A stretch of DNA of 64,000 bases from Clostridium thailandense (GTDB lineage Bacteria; Bacillota; Clostridia; Clostridiales; Clostridiaceae): the NCBI RefSeq assembly GCF_019207025.1, contig NZ_JAEEGC010000026.1:62001-126000 (forward strand), read 5' to 3'. Below the pieces are notes generated by a model that ran no database searches, was not told where the DNA came from, and saw only the letters and a program-made list of their open reading frames with translations. The number at the start of each line of letters is the position of its first letter. Position 1 is the stretch's first letter. A program made the translations under genes and the position numbers. Shown piece after piece: positions 9,803 through 18,066 of the stretch.

Positions 9803-10981
9803 TTAAAATTCTTTAAGTACTTTTCCTAACCTTTTAATTCCCTCTATAATCCTCTCATCTGGCATATTGGAATAGTTTAATCTAAAAGAATTTTTATTAT
9901 TACCATTTGGAAAGAAAGATTCACCAGATACAAAGGCTACATTATTCTCTATTGCCAACTTAAAAACTTCATTGGTATCAATGTTTTTCGGAAGTTCTAC
10001 CCATATAAATAGTCCGCCGTCTGGTAAAGTGTATTTTGTACTTTCCGGGAACTCTTCTTTAATACACTTTATCATTAATTCTCTTCTATGCTTATAGGTT
10101 TCTCTAATTTCAGATATATGAGCCTCTATATCAAACATTTCCATGTATCTTGCTGTCATAATTTGTGCAAATATATTAGTATGCAAATCCATACTTTGTT
10201 TAAATGGTACATACTTCTCTATAAAACTATTATCTGCACATATCCATCCTATTCTTAAACCTGGAGCAAATATTTTTGAAAAGGTACTTAAATAAATTAC
10301 CCTTCCTTCTGTGTCAAAATGCTTTAAAGGCGGCAACTTTTCCCCTGAAAATCTTACTTCTCCATAAGGATTATCCTCTATTATAACTATGTCAAATTTA
10401 TTTGCTAATTCTATTAATTTTTTTCTTCTATTTAAACTCATAGTTCTTCCTGTAGGATTTTGAAAATCTGGTATAGTATAAATAAATTTTGCATTAGGAT
10501 TGCTAGTTAATGTTTTTTCAAGTTCCTCCATAATCATGCCTTCTTCATCCATAGGAACCTCTTGAAAATTTGGCATATATGCATTAAAGGCATTAATTGC
10601 CGCAAGATAAGTTGGGCTTTCACATATTATAGTATCACCTTCATCAATAAACACTTTACCTGAAAGATCTAGTGCCTGCTGTGATCCTGTAGTTATTATT
10701 ACGTTTTCTAGAGAAGTTTCCACTTCTAAGTTTTTCATTCTCTGACAGATAGCCTCCCTTAAAGGTACATAGCCTTCAGTAGTGCTATATTGAAGAGCTG
10801 CTTGTCCATTATTATTTAAAATATCTTCACATACTTTTTTTAGTTCTTCTATAGGAAAATGCTCTGGTGCTGGTAACCCTCCAGCAAAAGATATTATTTC
10901 TGGTCTTTCTGTAACCTTTAATATTTCGCGTATTTCTGAAGCTTTAACATAATTATTTCTTTTAGAAAATCTATTTTTCAT
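9803..10981 (-). CDS. PLP-dependent aminotransferase (class I/II, LysN/MocR-like)
   Basis: This is a 392-residue fold-type I aminotransferase without a DNA-binding domain. It shows ISFAGGLPAPEHFP near residue 35, TTGSQQALD, IPDFQNPTGRTMS, IIEDNPYGE and the PLP lysine motif STFSKIFAPGLR. This subgroup includes 2-aminoadipate and aromatic or branched-chain transaminases of Clostridia. It closely resembles the aminotransferase half of the MocR regulator immediately upstream (11131-12651), suggesting duplication with loss or gain of the HTH. A role in making aromatic or branched 2-oxoacids for Stickland reactions is possible but only inferred. GGGGGAATT precedes the ATG. Confidence 0.88.
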   Translation of the reverse strand: MKNRFSKRNNYVKASEIREILKVTERPEIISFAGGLPAPEHFPIEELKKVCEDILNNNGQAALQYSTTEGYVPLREAICQRMKNLEVETSLENVIITTGSQQALDLSGKVFIDEGDTIICESPTYLAAINAFNAYMPNFQEVPMDEEGMIMEELEKTLTSNPNAKFIYTIPDFQNPTGRTMSLNRRKKLIELANKFDIVIIEDNPYGEVRFSGEKLPPLKHFDTEGRVIYLSTFSKIFAPGLRIGWICADNSFIEKYVPFKQSMDLHTNIFAQIMTARYMEMFDIEAHISEIRETYKHRRELMIKCIKEEFPESTKYTLPDGGLFIWVELPKNIDTNEVFKLAIENNVAFVSGESFFPNGNNKNSFRLNYSNMPDERIIEGIKRLGKVLKEF

Positions 10982-11130
10982 TTACGAATTCCCCCTTAAT
11001 AAAATTTTAAAAATTTAGCGTATTAAAATTTGCAAGGATAACTCTGTTTTTATTAGTTTTTATAGATAAACTAACCTACAGCTGCCTCATAATATAAAAT
11101 CCTGTTTGTATACCTAAAGCATTTATAAAA

Positions 11131-12651
11131 TTATACTATAGGCATTTTAAAACATTCTGCATCTTCAAATGAATAAGCGCTTTTTTCTATTGTTTCTTTT
11201 ACAGCTTCTACCAATTTACTTATACCTTCATTTATATTTTTAATGCTTTCAAAGGTAAAGTTTAACCTAATGTAGCCTTCTCCATCATTTTCTTCTGGAT
11301 AAAATACATTCCCAGGAGCATATATTACTCCTTTGCTTGATGCCTTCTCAAATAATTCACGCTGTGAAATCCCTTTAGGCAGCTTACCCCATATATAATA
11401 TCCACCCTCTGGAATATTGAATTTAATACATTGATTTTCATCTTTTTTAAGCGCTTTAATCATAACATCCCTTTTCTTTGAATAATTTTTGCAAATCAAT
11501 TTTATATGACTTTCATAAAATCCTTCACGTAAAAAGCTATCCAGCAGATATTGAGCTGGTGCATTTGCATGAAGGTCTGTCATCTGTTTTATCATAGAAA
11601 ACTTTTTAATTACCTGGGTTGATGCAGCTACCCAGCCTATTCTCATGCCTGAAAACATAGCTTTTGAGAAAGTTGATAAATAAATAACATAATTATGCTT
11701 ATCAAGAGCTTTTAAGGTCGGTATAGGTACACCCTCATATCTAATCTCTCCATAGGGATCATCTTCTATTATGGGTACCTGATATTTATAAGAAAGTTCT
11801 AAAAGTCCATATCTCCTCTTTAAACTCATAACTGTACCGGATGGATTTTGAAAGGTAGGCAAAGTATATATAAACTTAGGTTTATATTTATTGAGCAATA
11901 TTTCTAATATATCTAACTGCATTCCCTCTTCATCCATTGGCACTCCTACAACTTTTGCTCCTGACAACTTAAAAAGTTGAATAGCTCCCATAAAAGTTGG
12001 TTCTTCTACAATAACTACATCTCCTGGACTTATAAAAGCTCTTGCTGAAAAATCTATTCCTTGCTGTGAACCTGAAAGTATCATTACTTCTTTAGGTGCA
12101 ACCATTATATCTTTAGCTCTTAATAATTCACTTATGCTCTCTCTAAATGGATAATATCCCTCAATAGGACTATGAATAAGCATATCTTTTCCAGACATCT
12201 TCCATAGTTTATCCTGTATCTTAGTTATATTATCTACAGGGTACAGTTCCGGATCAGCTATGCCTGCTGCAAAAGATATTACATTTCTACATCCTAATGC
12301 ATTCATAATGTCCATAATTGTATGTTCATTTAATATAGCTATATTGGAACCAAAAAATTGATACCAAGACAAAGGTATTACTTTCCTTTCTTTTTTAGAA
12401 CCTTCACTGCAACTTTGAATAATAACTCTAGTTCCTTTTCCCATGTGAGATTCTACAAGACCTAATGCTTTCAATTCTTCATAAGCTTTAACAACTGTGC
12501 TTCTACTTACTCCGAGAGTTTTTGCAAGCTTTCTCTCTGGCGGAAGTAGGAAGTCCTTTGTCATTACACCTTTATAAATCATTTCTCGTATTTGGTTTTT
12601 TATTTGTATATAAATTGGTATAGTTGAGTTTTTTTCTATGGAAATGCGCAT
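11131..12651 (-). CDS. MocR-family regulator (GntR HTH + aminotransferase domain)
   Basis: This is a 506-residue PLP-dependent regulator. Residues about 8-75 are a GntR helix-turn-helix (LLPPERKLAKTLGVSRSTVV), then a linker, then a full aminotransferase domain with TLPTFQNPSGTVMS, IIEDDPYGEIRYEG and STFSKAMFSGMRIGW, with the PLP lysine retained. The enzyme-like half is much closer to the stand-alone aminotransferase at 9803-10981 than to the other MocR protein at 7244. The two neighbours run in the same direction about 150 bases apart, so this regulator probably controls the downstream aminotransferase. The effector is unknown. Confidence 0.88.
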   Translation of the reverse strand: MRISIEKNSTIPIYIQIKNQIREMIYKGVMTKDFLLPPERKLAKTLGVSRSTVVKAYEELKALGLVESHMGKGTRVIIQSCSEGSKKERKVIPLSWYQFFGSNIAILNEHTIMDIMNALGCRNVISFAAGIADPELYPVDNITKIQDKLWKMSGKDMLIHSPIEGYYPFRESISELLRAKDIMVAPKEVMILSGSQQGIDFSARAFISPGDVVIVEEPTFMGAIQLFKLSGAKVVGVPMDEEGMQLDILEILLNKYKPKFIYTLPTFQNPSGTVMSLKRRYGLLELSYKYQVPIIEDDPYGEIRYEGVPIPTLKALDKHNYVIYLSTFSKAMFSGMRIGWVAASTQVIKKFSMIKQMTDLHANAPAQYLLDSFLREGFYESHIKLICKNYSKKRDVMIKALKKDENQCIKFNIPEGGYYIWGKLPKGISQRELFEKASSKGVIYAPGNVFYPEENDGEGYIRLNFTFESIKNINEGISKLVEAVKETIEKSAYSFEDAECFKMPIV

Positions 12652-12769
12652 TTAAACCACTCTTTCTGAAGTTTCATAAATGTTACGGTACCATTAGATA
12701 TAATAATATCACTTTTCTCCTAGATTAAAACTACCAATTGGAATATTCCAAAGCAGTCCAATATATATA

Positions 12770-12850
12770 CCCGCACCAGAAAGTAAATTTATACGCGGGG
12801 AGATGTTACCAAAGCCGAAGGCACATATAAAAACTTTTTTATATGCTCTT
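12770..12850. repeat. Foldback repeat, family A, half copy
   Basis: CACCAGAAAGTAAATTTATACG, then AGATGTTACCAAAG and CACATATAAAAACTTTTTTAT, match the left arm of the element at 17778-18038 almost base for base. Only one arm is present. The GCACATATAAAAAC/TTTTTTATATGC part folds on itself and may terminate the DeoR-type gene that ends at 12852. Confidence 0.65.
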
Positions 12851-12851
12851 A

Positions 12852-13610
12852 TTATTCAACTATAACTAAATTTACATTATTTTTTTCTAGAATCTTCATG
12901 AATTCTTCTTCTGGATATGCATCTGTAATTATTAGGCTTATACTTGAAAGATCACACACCTTAAAGCCTGATATCTTATTAAACTTTTTATGATCCACTA
13001 AGACTATAGACTCTTTTGATTGCTCTACCATTTTTCTCATCACTGCTGCATCTTCATCATCAGCAACAGTAATTCCATTAGCAGACACAGCCAGTGCTCC
13101 TAAAATAGCTTTATCAGCAAAATAATATGACAACATATTTATAGTAGCAGTTCCATATAAATACCTATCTTTATTGTTTAATTTTCCTCCGAGAAGAAAA
13201 ATTTTTATATTAGACTTTTGAGAAAGTATATCTGCTACATTTATTGAACTGGTTATTACATTGCAAACTTTATCTTCAAGTAATTCTGCACATGCCTGAA
13301 CTGTTGTTGAAGTATCTAAAATTACAGTATCTCTTTCTTTAATAAGAGAAGATGCTAATCTTGCTATTTTATGTTTTTCTTCTACATTAGAAAGAAGCCT
13401 TTCAGAGTAATTTTTTACTTCCTCATTTGTTATTGGAAGTATTGCACCTCCATGAGTTCTGACAATGGACCCTTGTTTCTCTAAGTTTACCAAGTCTCTT
13501 CGTGCAGTGTCCCTTGAAACTTTATAAAGTTTACATATTTCTTCTACACTTATTCTTCTATTTTTATTTAAATACTCTAATATAAGCTGCATTCTTTCCT
13601 CTTGATACAA
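12852..13610 (-). CDS. DeoR/GlpR-family transcriptional regulator
   Basis: This is a repressor of about 252 residues. An N-terminal DeoR helix-turn-helix (RISVEEICKLYKVSRDTARR, about residues 18-37) is followed by the IVRTHGGA hinge and a sugar-phosphate-sensing domain with the LDTSTTVQACAELL and LVDHKKF motifs typical of the family. Members usually respond to phosphorylated sugars. I prefer the TTG at 13610, just behind AGAGGTGG and matching the usual start pattern of these proteins; the GTG at 13619 lies inside that site. It is divergent from the metallo-hydrolase at 13768. No sugar operon is adjacent, so its target is not evident. Confidence 0.88.
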   Translation of the reverse strand: MYQEERMQLILEYLNKNRRISVEEICKLYKVSRDTARRDLVNLEKQGSIVRTHGGAILPITNEEVKNYSERLLSNVEEKHKIARLASSLIKERDTVILDTSTTVQACAELLEDKVCNVITSSINVADILSQKSNIKIFLLGGKLNNKDRYLYGTATINMLSYYFADKAILGALAVSANGITVADDEDAAVMRKMVEQSKESIVLVDHKKFNKISGFKVCDLSSISLIITDAYPEEEFMKILEKNNVNLVIVE

Positions 13611-13767
13611 ATTTACCACCTCTAAACAAATAATATCCTCATTTTATATTACCACTTCTTAAATAATAGTAAATGCCTATTAGCTAAGTTCCCAAATATC
13701 TATTTGTGTTTAGATAAAACTTGTAATATGATTAATTCATGTTATAAATGCTGAGAAGGTGAAGTTA

Positions 13768-14610
13768 ATGAAAATAACAATTCTTATAGAAAATAATAAG
13801 GACGATGCAAGAGATTTAATAAATGAACATGGGTTATCTCTTTACATAGAAAAAGATGATACACGTATACTTTTCGATACTGGCAAAAGTGATAACTTTA
13901 TCAAAAATGCCGAAAAATTAGGAATTAACTTAAAAGACGTGGATCTAGTAGTTCTTTCCCATGGACATACTGATCATGGCGGAGGGCTTTTAGCTTTTTT
14001 AAAGATAAATAGTAAGGCTAAAATATATATGAAAAGAAAGGTACAAGAGAAATATTTTACAGGGTTTTTACTTTTTAAAAAAAATATTAGTATAAGTAGA
14101 AATATATTTGAAAAGCATTCTAATAGAATAGAGTATGTGGATAGCTTTACCGAAATAGTAAAAGATATTTTTATCATCACTGATATAAATAAGCATTATA
14201 AAATTCCAGATGGAAACAAATATTTGTTTGTAAAAGATGGAAATAGGCTTGTCAAAGATAGCTTCGATCATGAATTAATTATGGTTATAAAAGAAAATGA
14301 AGCTATATGTATGTTTACTGGCTGCTCTCATAACGGCACTGTCAATATGATAGAATCTGTTAATAGTTTTTTTCCACATGCTCATATTAGAGCCTTAATA
14401 GGCGGCTTTCACTTAGTTAAAATACCTGCTATAGATGCCATTGGCCCCTCAAAAGAAGAGATTGATTTACTGGTAGATAAAATTATAAGTAAAAATATAA
14501 ATGAAGTATATACCGGACATTGTACAGGTGAAAAATCCTATAAAAAATTAAAGTACTTTTTAGGGGACAAAATTCAATATATGAAAACTGGAACTCAGAT
14601 ACAAATATAG
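13768..14610 (+). CDS. MBL-fold metallo-hydrolase
   Basis: This cytosolic metallo-beta-lactamase-fold protein has about 280 residues. The metal-binding motif SHGHTDHGG lies near residue 71, with further candidate ligands in FTGCSHNG, GGFHL and YTGHCTGE. The pattern resembles the group annotated as dihydropterin phosphate synthase-like hydrolases, whose true substrates are mostly unknown. I chose the ATG at 13768, behind GAGAAGGTG; the GTG at 13759 overlaps that site. It is divergent from the DeoR-type regulator, about 150 bases away. Confidence 0.85.
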   Translation: MKITILIENNKDDARDLINEHGLSLYIEKDDTRILFDTGKSDNFIKNAEKLGINLKDVDLVVLSHGHTDHGGGLLAFLKINSKAKIYMKRKVQEKYFTGFLLFKKNISISRNIFEKHSNRIEYVDSFTEIVKDIFIITDINKHYKIPDGNKYLFVKDGNRLVKDSFDHELIMVIKENEAICMFTGCSHNGTVNMIESVNSFFPHAHIRALIGGFHLVKIPAIDAIGPSKEEIDLLVDKIISKNINEVYTGHCTGEKSYKKLKYFLGDKIQYMKTGTQIQI

Positions 14611-14615
14611 ACCAA

Positions 14616-14654
14616 GTCGTGTATAAAAAGTACTATCCACTTTTTGTACACGAC
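14616..14654. terminator. Convergent rho-independent terminator
   Basis: GTCGTGTATAAAAAG (14616-14630) pairs with CTTTTTGTACACGAC (14640-14654), with one mismatch. It sits between the ends of the metallo-hydrolase and the DUF3892 gene. Confidence 0.75.
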
Positions 14655-14703
14655 CTTCTATTTTAGGCTACTATTTGTTCAACTTGAAATAAGTCTTCTT
14701 TTA

Positions 14704-14934
14704 TTAAAATGTTGGCATGTTATCTAAGTTGTCACCCTCATTATCATTAGGATTACTTCTTAAATACTCTCTTCCGTTTCTTGCCTTGCCTACATTCACT
14801 CCTTCAATTAAATCGTCTTTAACCATCATAATTGCCTCATCAATTGAATAAATATTACCATTCTCTAGCATTATGTCAGTAATATCCCCATCATTATTTT
14901 TTTTAACTTTTACTACTTTTGATTTATTATCCAC
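14704..14934 (-). CDS. DUF3892 small protein
   Basis: This is a 76-residue protein resembling DUF3892, a short Firmicutes family of unknown role. It opens with a basic strand (KVVKVKKNNDGDITDI), continues with GNIYSIDEAIMMV and ends with the conserved KARNGREYLRSNP segment. Translation starts at a GTG behind GGAGGTAG. It is monocistronic, with a shared terminator downstream. No membrane segment or catalytic motif is seen. Confidence 0.8.
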   Translation of the reverse strand: MDNKSKVVKVKKNNDGDITDIMLENGNIYSIDEAIMMVKDDLIEGVNVGKARNGREYLRSNPNDNEGDNLDNMPTF

Positions 14935-15109
14935 AATTACTACCTCCTGCTTTTTTAATGAATACTGCTGGCCTATAGTTATTAAGTATTCTATTATTAG
15001 TATCTGAAATATTTTCTCCGATATACCTCAACTATTACCTTTTTATTTTAATTTAAGCATTAATTAGAATAATTGCAGATGAATTAAGTTAATCATCGGC
15101 CGTAGGTAT

Positions 15110-16051
15110 CTATAAGTTTGGCACATAGCTCTTCAATACTTTTAGCTTTCCTTTAATCTCATATTCCCCAAGAGCTGCTGGAATTAAAAAACTATCTCCT
15201 TTTTTTATAGCTTCACTGACTCCTGAACTTACGATTTTGCCTTCGCCATCTACACATGTAAAGATATAAAACCTTTCCTTGTCACTACTTTCTTTCACTT
15301 TATCATAAATATCATACATTTCTAATATGAATTTTTCACAAGTGCAGTACTTTATCTTGTTATAACCATTATAACCAATCTTTTTGCCAACATTTCTCTC
15401 TCCCTTTAACTCAAGATTAACAACATCTAAAGCTTTTTGAATATGAAGTTTCCTTCCTCTGTTATAATCATATACTCTATAAGTGGTATCACTGTTTTGC
15501 TGTATTTCTGCTATTATAACACCTTCTCCAATTGAATGAATTAACCCACTTTCAACAAAATATACATCACCTTTTTTTACAGAAATTCTATTCATATAAT
15601 TTTCAAGTTTTCCTTCTTCAATAGCTTTCTTAAACTGTTCTTTTCTACATCCTTCCTTTGTTCCAACCACTAAATTTGCACCTTCAAAAGCTTCAACAAC
15701 ATACCATACCTCTGTTTTTCCACTCTCGCCTTCTACTCTCTTTGCATAACTATCATTAGGATGTACCTGAACAGATAAACTTTCCTTTGAATTTATTAGT
15801 TTAATCAAAAGTGGAAATGCTGTTTTATCAACTTTTGTTCCTAGTAATTCTTCTCCTTTCTCTTTAATCAATTCATCTAATCTCTTACCCTTAAATTCAC
15901 CATTAGCTACAACACTCATACCGTTTTTATGACATGCCACATCCCAGCTCTCTCCTATATTCCCATCCGGTAGGTTGTCTCTAAATAGTTCTAAGTCTCT
16001 TCCTCCCCATACTTTTTCAAAATATAAATTTTCAAATTTTATAGAATACAT
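15110..16051 (-). CDS. manA: Class I mannose-6-phosphate isomerase
   Basis: ManA interconverts mannose-6-phosphate and fructose-6-phosphate and needs zinc. The 313-residue length fits the short Firmicutes type. Visible motifs are FEKVWGGRDL at residues 12-21, LSVQVHPNDSYA with the metal-binding His, KTEVWYVVEA, and GLIHSIGEGVIIAEIQQNSDTTYRVYD split around the catalytic centre. GGGAGG lies 12 bases before the ATG. The glucokinase gene lies about 390 bases upstream on the same strand, so the two form a small hexose-phosphate group. Confidence 0.92.
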   Translation of the reverse strand: MYSIKFENLYFEKVWGGRDLELFRDNLPDGNIGESWDVACHKNGMSVVANGEFKGKRLDELIKEKGEELLGTKVDKTAFPLLIKLINSKESLSVQVHPNDSYAKRVEGESGKTEVWYVVEAFEGANLVVGTKEGCRKEQFKKAIEEGKLENYMNRISVKKGDVYFVESGLIHSIGEGVIIAEIQQNSDTTYRVYDYNRGRKLHIQKALDVVNLELKGERNVGKKIGYNGYNKIKYCTCEKFILEMYDIYDKVKESSDKERFYIFTCVDGEGKIVSSGVSEAIKKGDSFLIPAALGEYEIKGKLKVLKSYVPNL

Positions 16052-16100
16052 GTTATACTGGTTCCTCCCAAAATAACATTTCTATATCATATTCAACTCT

Positions 16101-16268
16101 CTATCTAATGTTGACTGTAACCTTTGCATCTTCTCTAAGTTCATATACCTTTCCACAATCCTTGTCATATAGCTTATATTTCCCTTGTTTACTTAAAACA
16201 GGCAATTTAGCTAGCCTTACATCCTGCGTTTTATCTTCATTAACTTTCATCCTTGAAGCTACCTCCAC
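16101..16268 (-). CDS. Possible small protein or gene remnant, 55 codons
   Basis: A GTG at 16268, seven bases behind AGGAGG, opens a frame of 55 codons that ends at TAG (16101). The product is charged (MKVNEDKTQD, KQGKYKLYDKDCGKVYEL). I do not recognise it. The composition looks like real coding sequence, and it could be the tail of a degraded larger gene. It lies between the glucokinase terminator and manA. Confidence 0.35.
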   Translation of the reverse strand: MEVASRMKVNEDKTQDVRLAKLPVLSKQGKYKLYDKDCGKVYELREDAKVTVNIR

Positions 16269-16363
16269 TGCATTGCCTCCTATTCATGGTGTATTCACCT
16301 TAGCTAAAGTTTTTTACATCTATTAGATAAATAAGGACGAGAAAATGTTCACATTAATGTAAA

Positions 16364-16396
16364 AAAATTACCTCCAACTATCTTAGAGGTAATTTT
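16364..16396 (-). terminator. Rho-independent terminator after the glucokinase gene
   Basis: On the minus strand AAAATTACCTC pairs with GAGGTAATTTT and is followed by more Ts, about 48 bases past the glucokinase stop. Confidence 0.7.
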
Positions 16397-16443
16397 CATT
16401 AATCCATTAATATGTTATTATGACTTATATTTCATGTTAAAGT

Positions 16444-17403
16444 TTACTTATCTTCTAAACTTTCCATTATAGCTAAAGCAACAGATCCTACTACACCAGA
16501 TTGCTTACCCAGAGCTGCAGGAACAACTCTACAGTTTTCTCTTAAAACCTTAAAACATCTTTCGCCGACTACTTTGTTAACTCTATCAAAGACTATATCC
16601 CCCGCCAAGGACACGCCCCCTCCTAAAACTACTACTTCTGGGTCCATAATAGTTATGATGTTTGCTATACCTATTCCAAGATATTGAAGACATTTATTTA
16701 GCACATCCAAGGATAACTTGTCGCCTTTTTTAGCTTCTTGAAAAACCTCATAAGAAGTCACGACCTCATAGTTTTTCAAGGAACTATCTGCTCCAGCTTT
16801 AAGATGTTCATTAGCAACTCTAGCAATAGCTGTACCCGATGAAAGTACTTCCAAACATCCATAATTTCCACAGTTACATCTTGGTCCATCTGGCAATATA
16901 GTACTATGTCCCAATTCTAATGCATTGCAGGTGTTTCCTCGATAAATTCTTCCTTCCACAATAGCACCAGCACCAATACCAGTGCTTACAGTAATATATA
17001 CCATATTTCTTGTATTTTTACCTGCTCCAAACATAAATTCACCTATAGCAGCAGCATTGGCATCATTTTCTAAATATGTAGGTATTTCAAATCTATCTTC
17101 TATAGGCCTAACAAGTTGAAAATTTTTAAAAGGTATATTTGGAGTCTCTATTATTACTCCTTTTTTGGAATCTAACGGACCTGGTGATCCTATTCCAATA
17201 GCCTTTATTTCATCAACTTTCTTACCTGTAACTTCTAATATTCTCTCAATAGCATAAATTATTCGTGATAATACCGCTTCTTCTCCATATTTAGCGTTGG
17301 TAGGAATAGTATTTTCACTTAATATATTTCCATTTAATTCTGCAAGAGCGGTGCTAATCTTTGTACCACCTAAATCTACTCCAATAACATATTGCTTTTC
17401 CAT
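16444..17403 (-). CDS. glcK: ROK-family glucokinase
   Basis: This 319-residue ROK kinase phosphorylates glucose (or a similar hexose) with ATP. It has the phosphate-binding GVDLGGTKIS at residues 9-18, the sugar-binding LENDANAAA, LGHSTILPDGPRCNCG with the zinc-binding CNCGNYGCLE signature, and a C-terminal VVLGGGVS loop. GGAG precedes the ATG at 17403. Many ROK proteins are regulators, but no helix-turn-helix is present here, so it is an enzyme. The exact sugar cannot be read from the sequence. Confidence 0.92.
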   Translation of the reverse strand: MEKQYVIGVDLGGTKISTALAELNGNILSENTIPTNAKYGEEAVLSRIIYAIERILEVTGKKVDEIKAIGIGSPGPLDSKKGVIIETPNIPFKNFQLVRPIEDRFEIPTYLENDANAAAIGEFMFGAGKNTRNMVYITVSTGIGAGAIVEGRIYRGNTCNALELGHSTILPDGPRCNCGNYGCLEVLSSGTAIARVANEHLKAGADSSLKNYEVVTSYEVFQEAKKGDKLSLDVLNKCLQYLGIGIANIITIMDPEVVVLGGGVSLAGDIVFDRVNKVVGERCFKVLRENCRVVPAALGKQSGVVGSVALAIMESLEDK

Positions 17404-18066
17404 AGTAATTCTCCTATAACTTTAAAATGCATTATTTCAAAATACTTCCTTTGTCCAGCATATACTTTTCTTTGATATTCTCTCTAAACTCAAAACAAAT
17501 TCTGCTCTGTAATAGTATCTACTTTTCCTCTTTTGAAAATACCTCCTCTCTTTCCTTAATAACTGGAAGCAAAGTATTTGTTTTTACTAATTCTATAAGC
17601 TCTTATAGATATCCTCTATATTTATAACTAAATCTCTAATAGTTATAAATAAACACGGCCGACACTTAACTTATGCTCCGGGATATATTTATTGAAAGAA
17701 GCAGTGTTTTTAACACATATAAAATACAAAAATGACAAGTTGGTACTTGAATAGGTTAATCTTTAAAGTTAACGATCTATAGAGAACAGCACCAGAAAGT
17801 AAACTTATACGCAGGTAGATGTTACCAAAGCTGAAAGAACATATAAAAACTTTTTTATCATTCTTAGCGAAGTATTTTAGAAAATCTTAGAGGCTTTTAT
17901 ATGTTTGAGGTACGAGTTTATAAAAGTTTCTTAGATTTTCTAAATACTGAGCTTTAGAATGATTAAAAGTTTTTATAGTACTGAAGCTTGGTAACATCTA
18001 CCGGAGCATAAGTTTACTTTCGGTGGTGTTTGTCTATATAGGAGGAATTGTTTATTCCCCTATCCT
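17404..18066. other. Gene-free region with foldback repeats and possible gene remnants
   Basis: About 660 bases without an intact gene. On the minus strand, 17427-17630 encodes stretches such as LVKTNTLLPVIKEREEVF interrupted by stops and frame changes, which looks like a decayed gene I cannot identify. Around 17652-17700 there is a fragment of repeat family A (CTTAACTTATGCTCCGG), then the full foldback element at 17778-18038. Confidence 0.45.
17778..18038. repeat. Foldback (MITE-like) element, family A, full copy
   Basis: The left arm (17778-17889) and right arm (17932-18038) are inverted repeats of about 108 bases at roughly 80 percent identity by eye. They share AAAGTAAACTTAT, GTAGATGTTACCAA and ATATAAAAACTTTT-type blocks. 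The centre also folds (CTTTTATA/TATAAAAG). No transposase frame is inside. Related pieces occur at 5774-5839, 12770-12850 and about 17652-17700. Confidence 0.75.

Noticed and set aside
17427-17627. A 66-codon plus-strand frame near glcK
   Set aside because: The minus strand shows more protein-like but broken sequence; no intact gene is supported on either strand.
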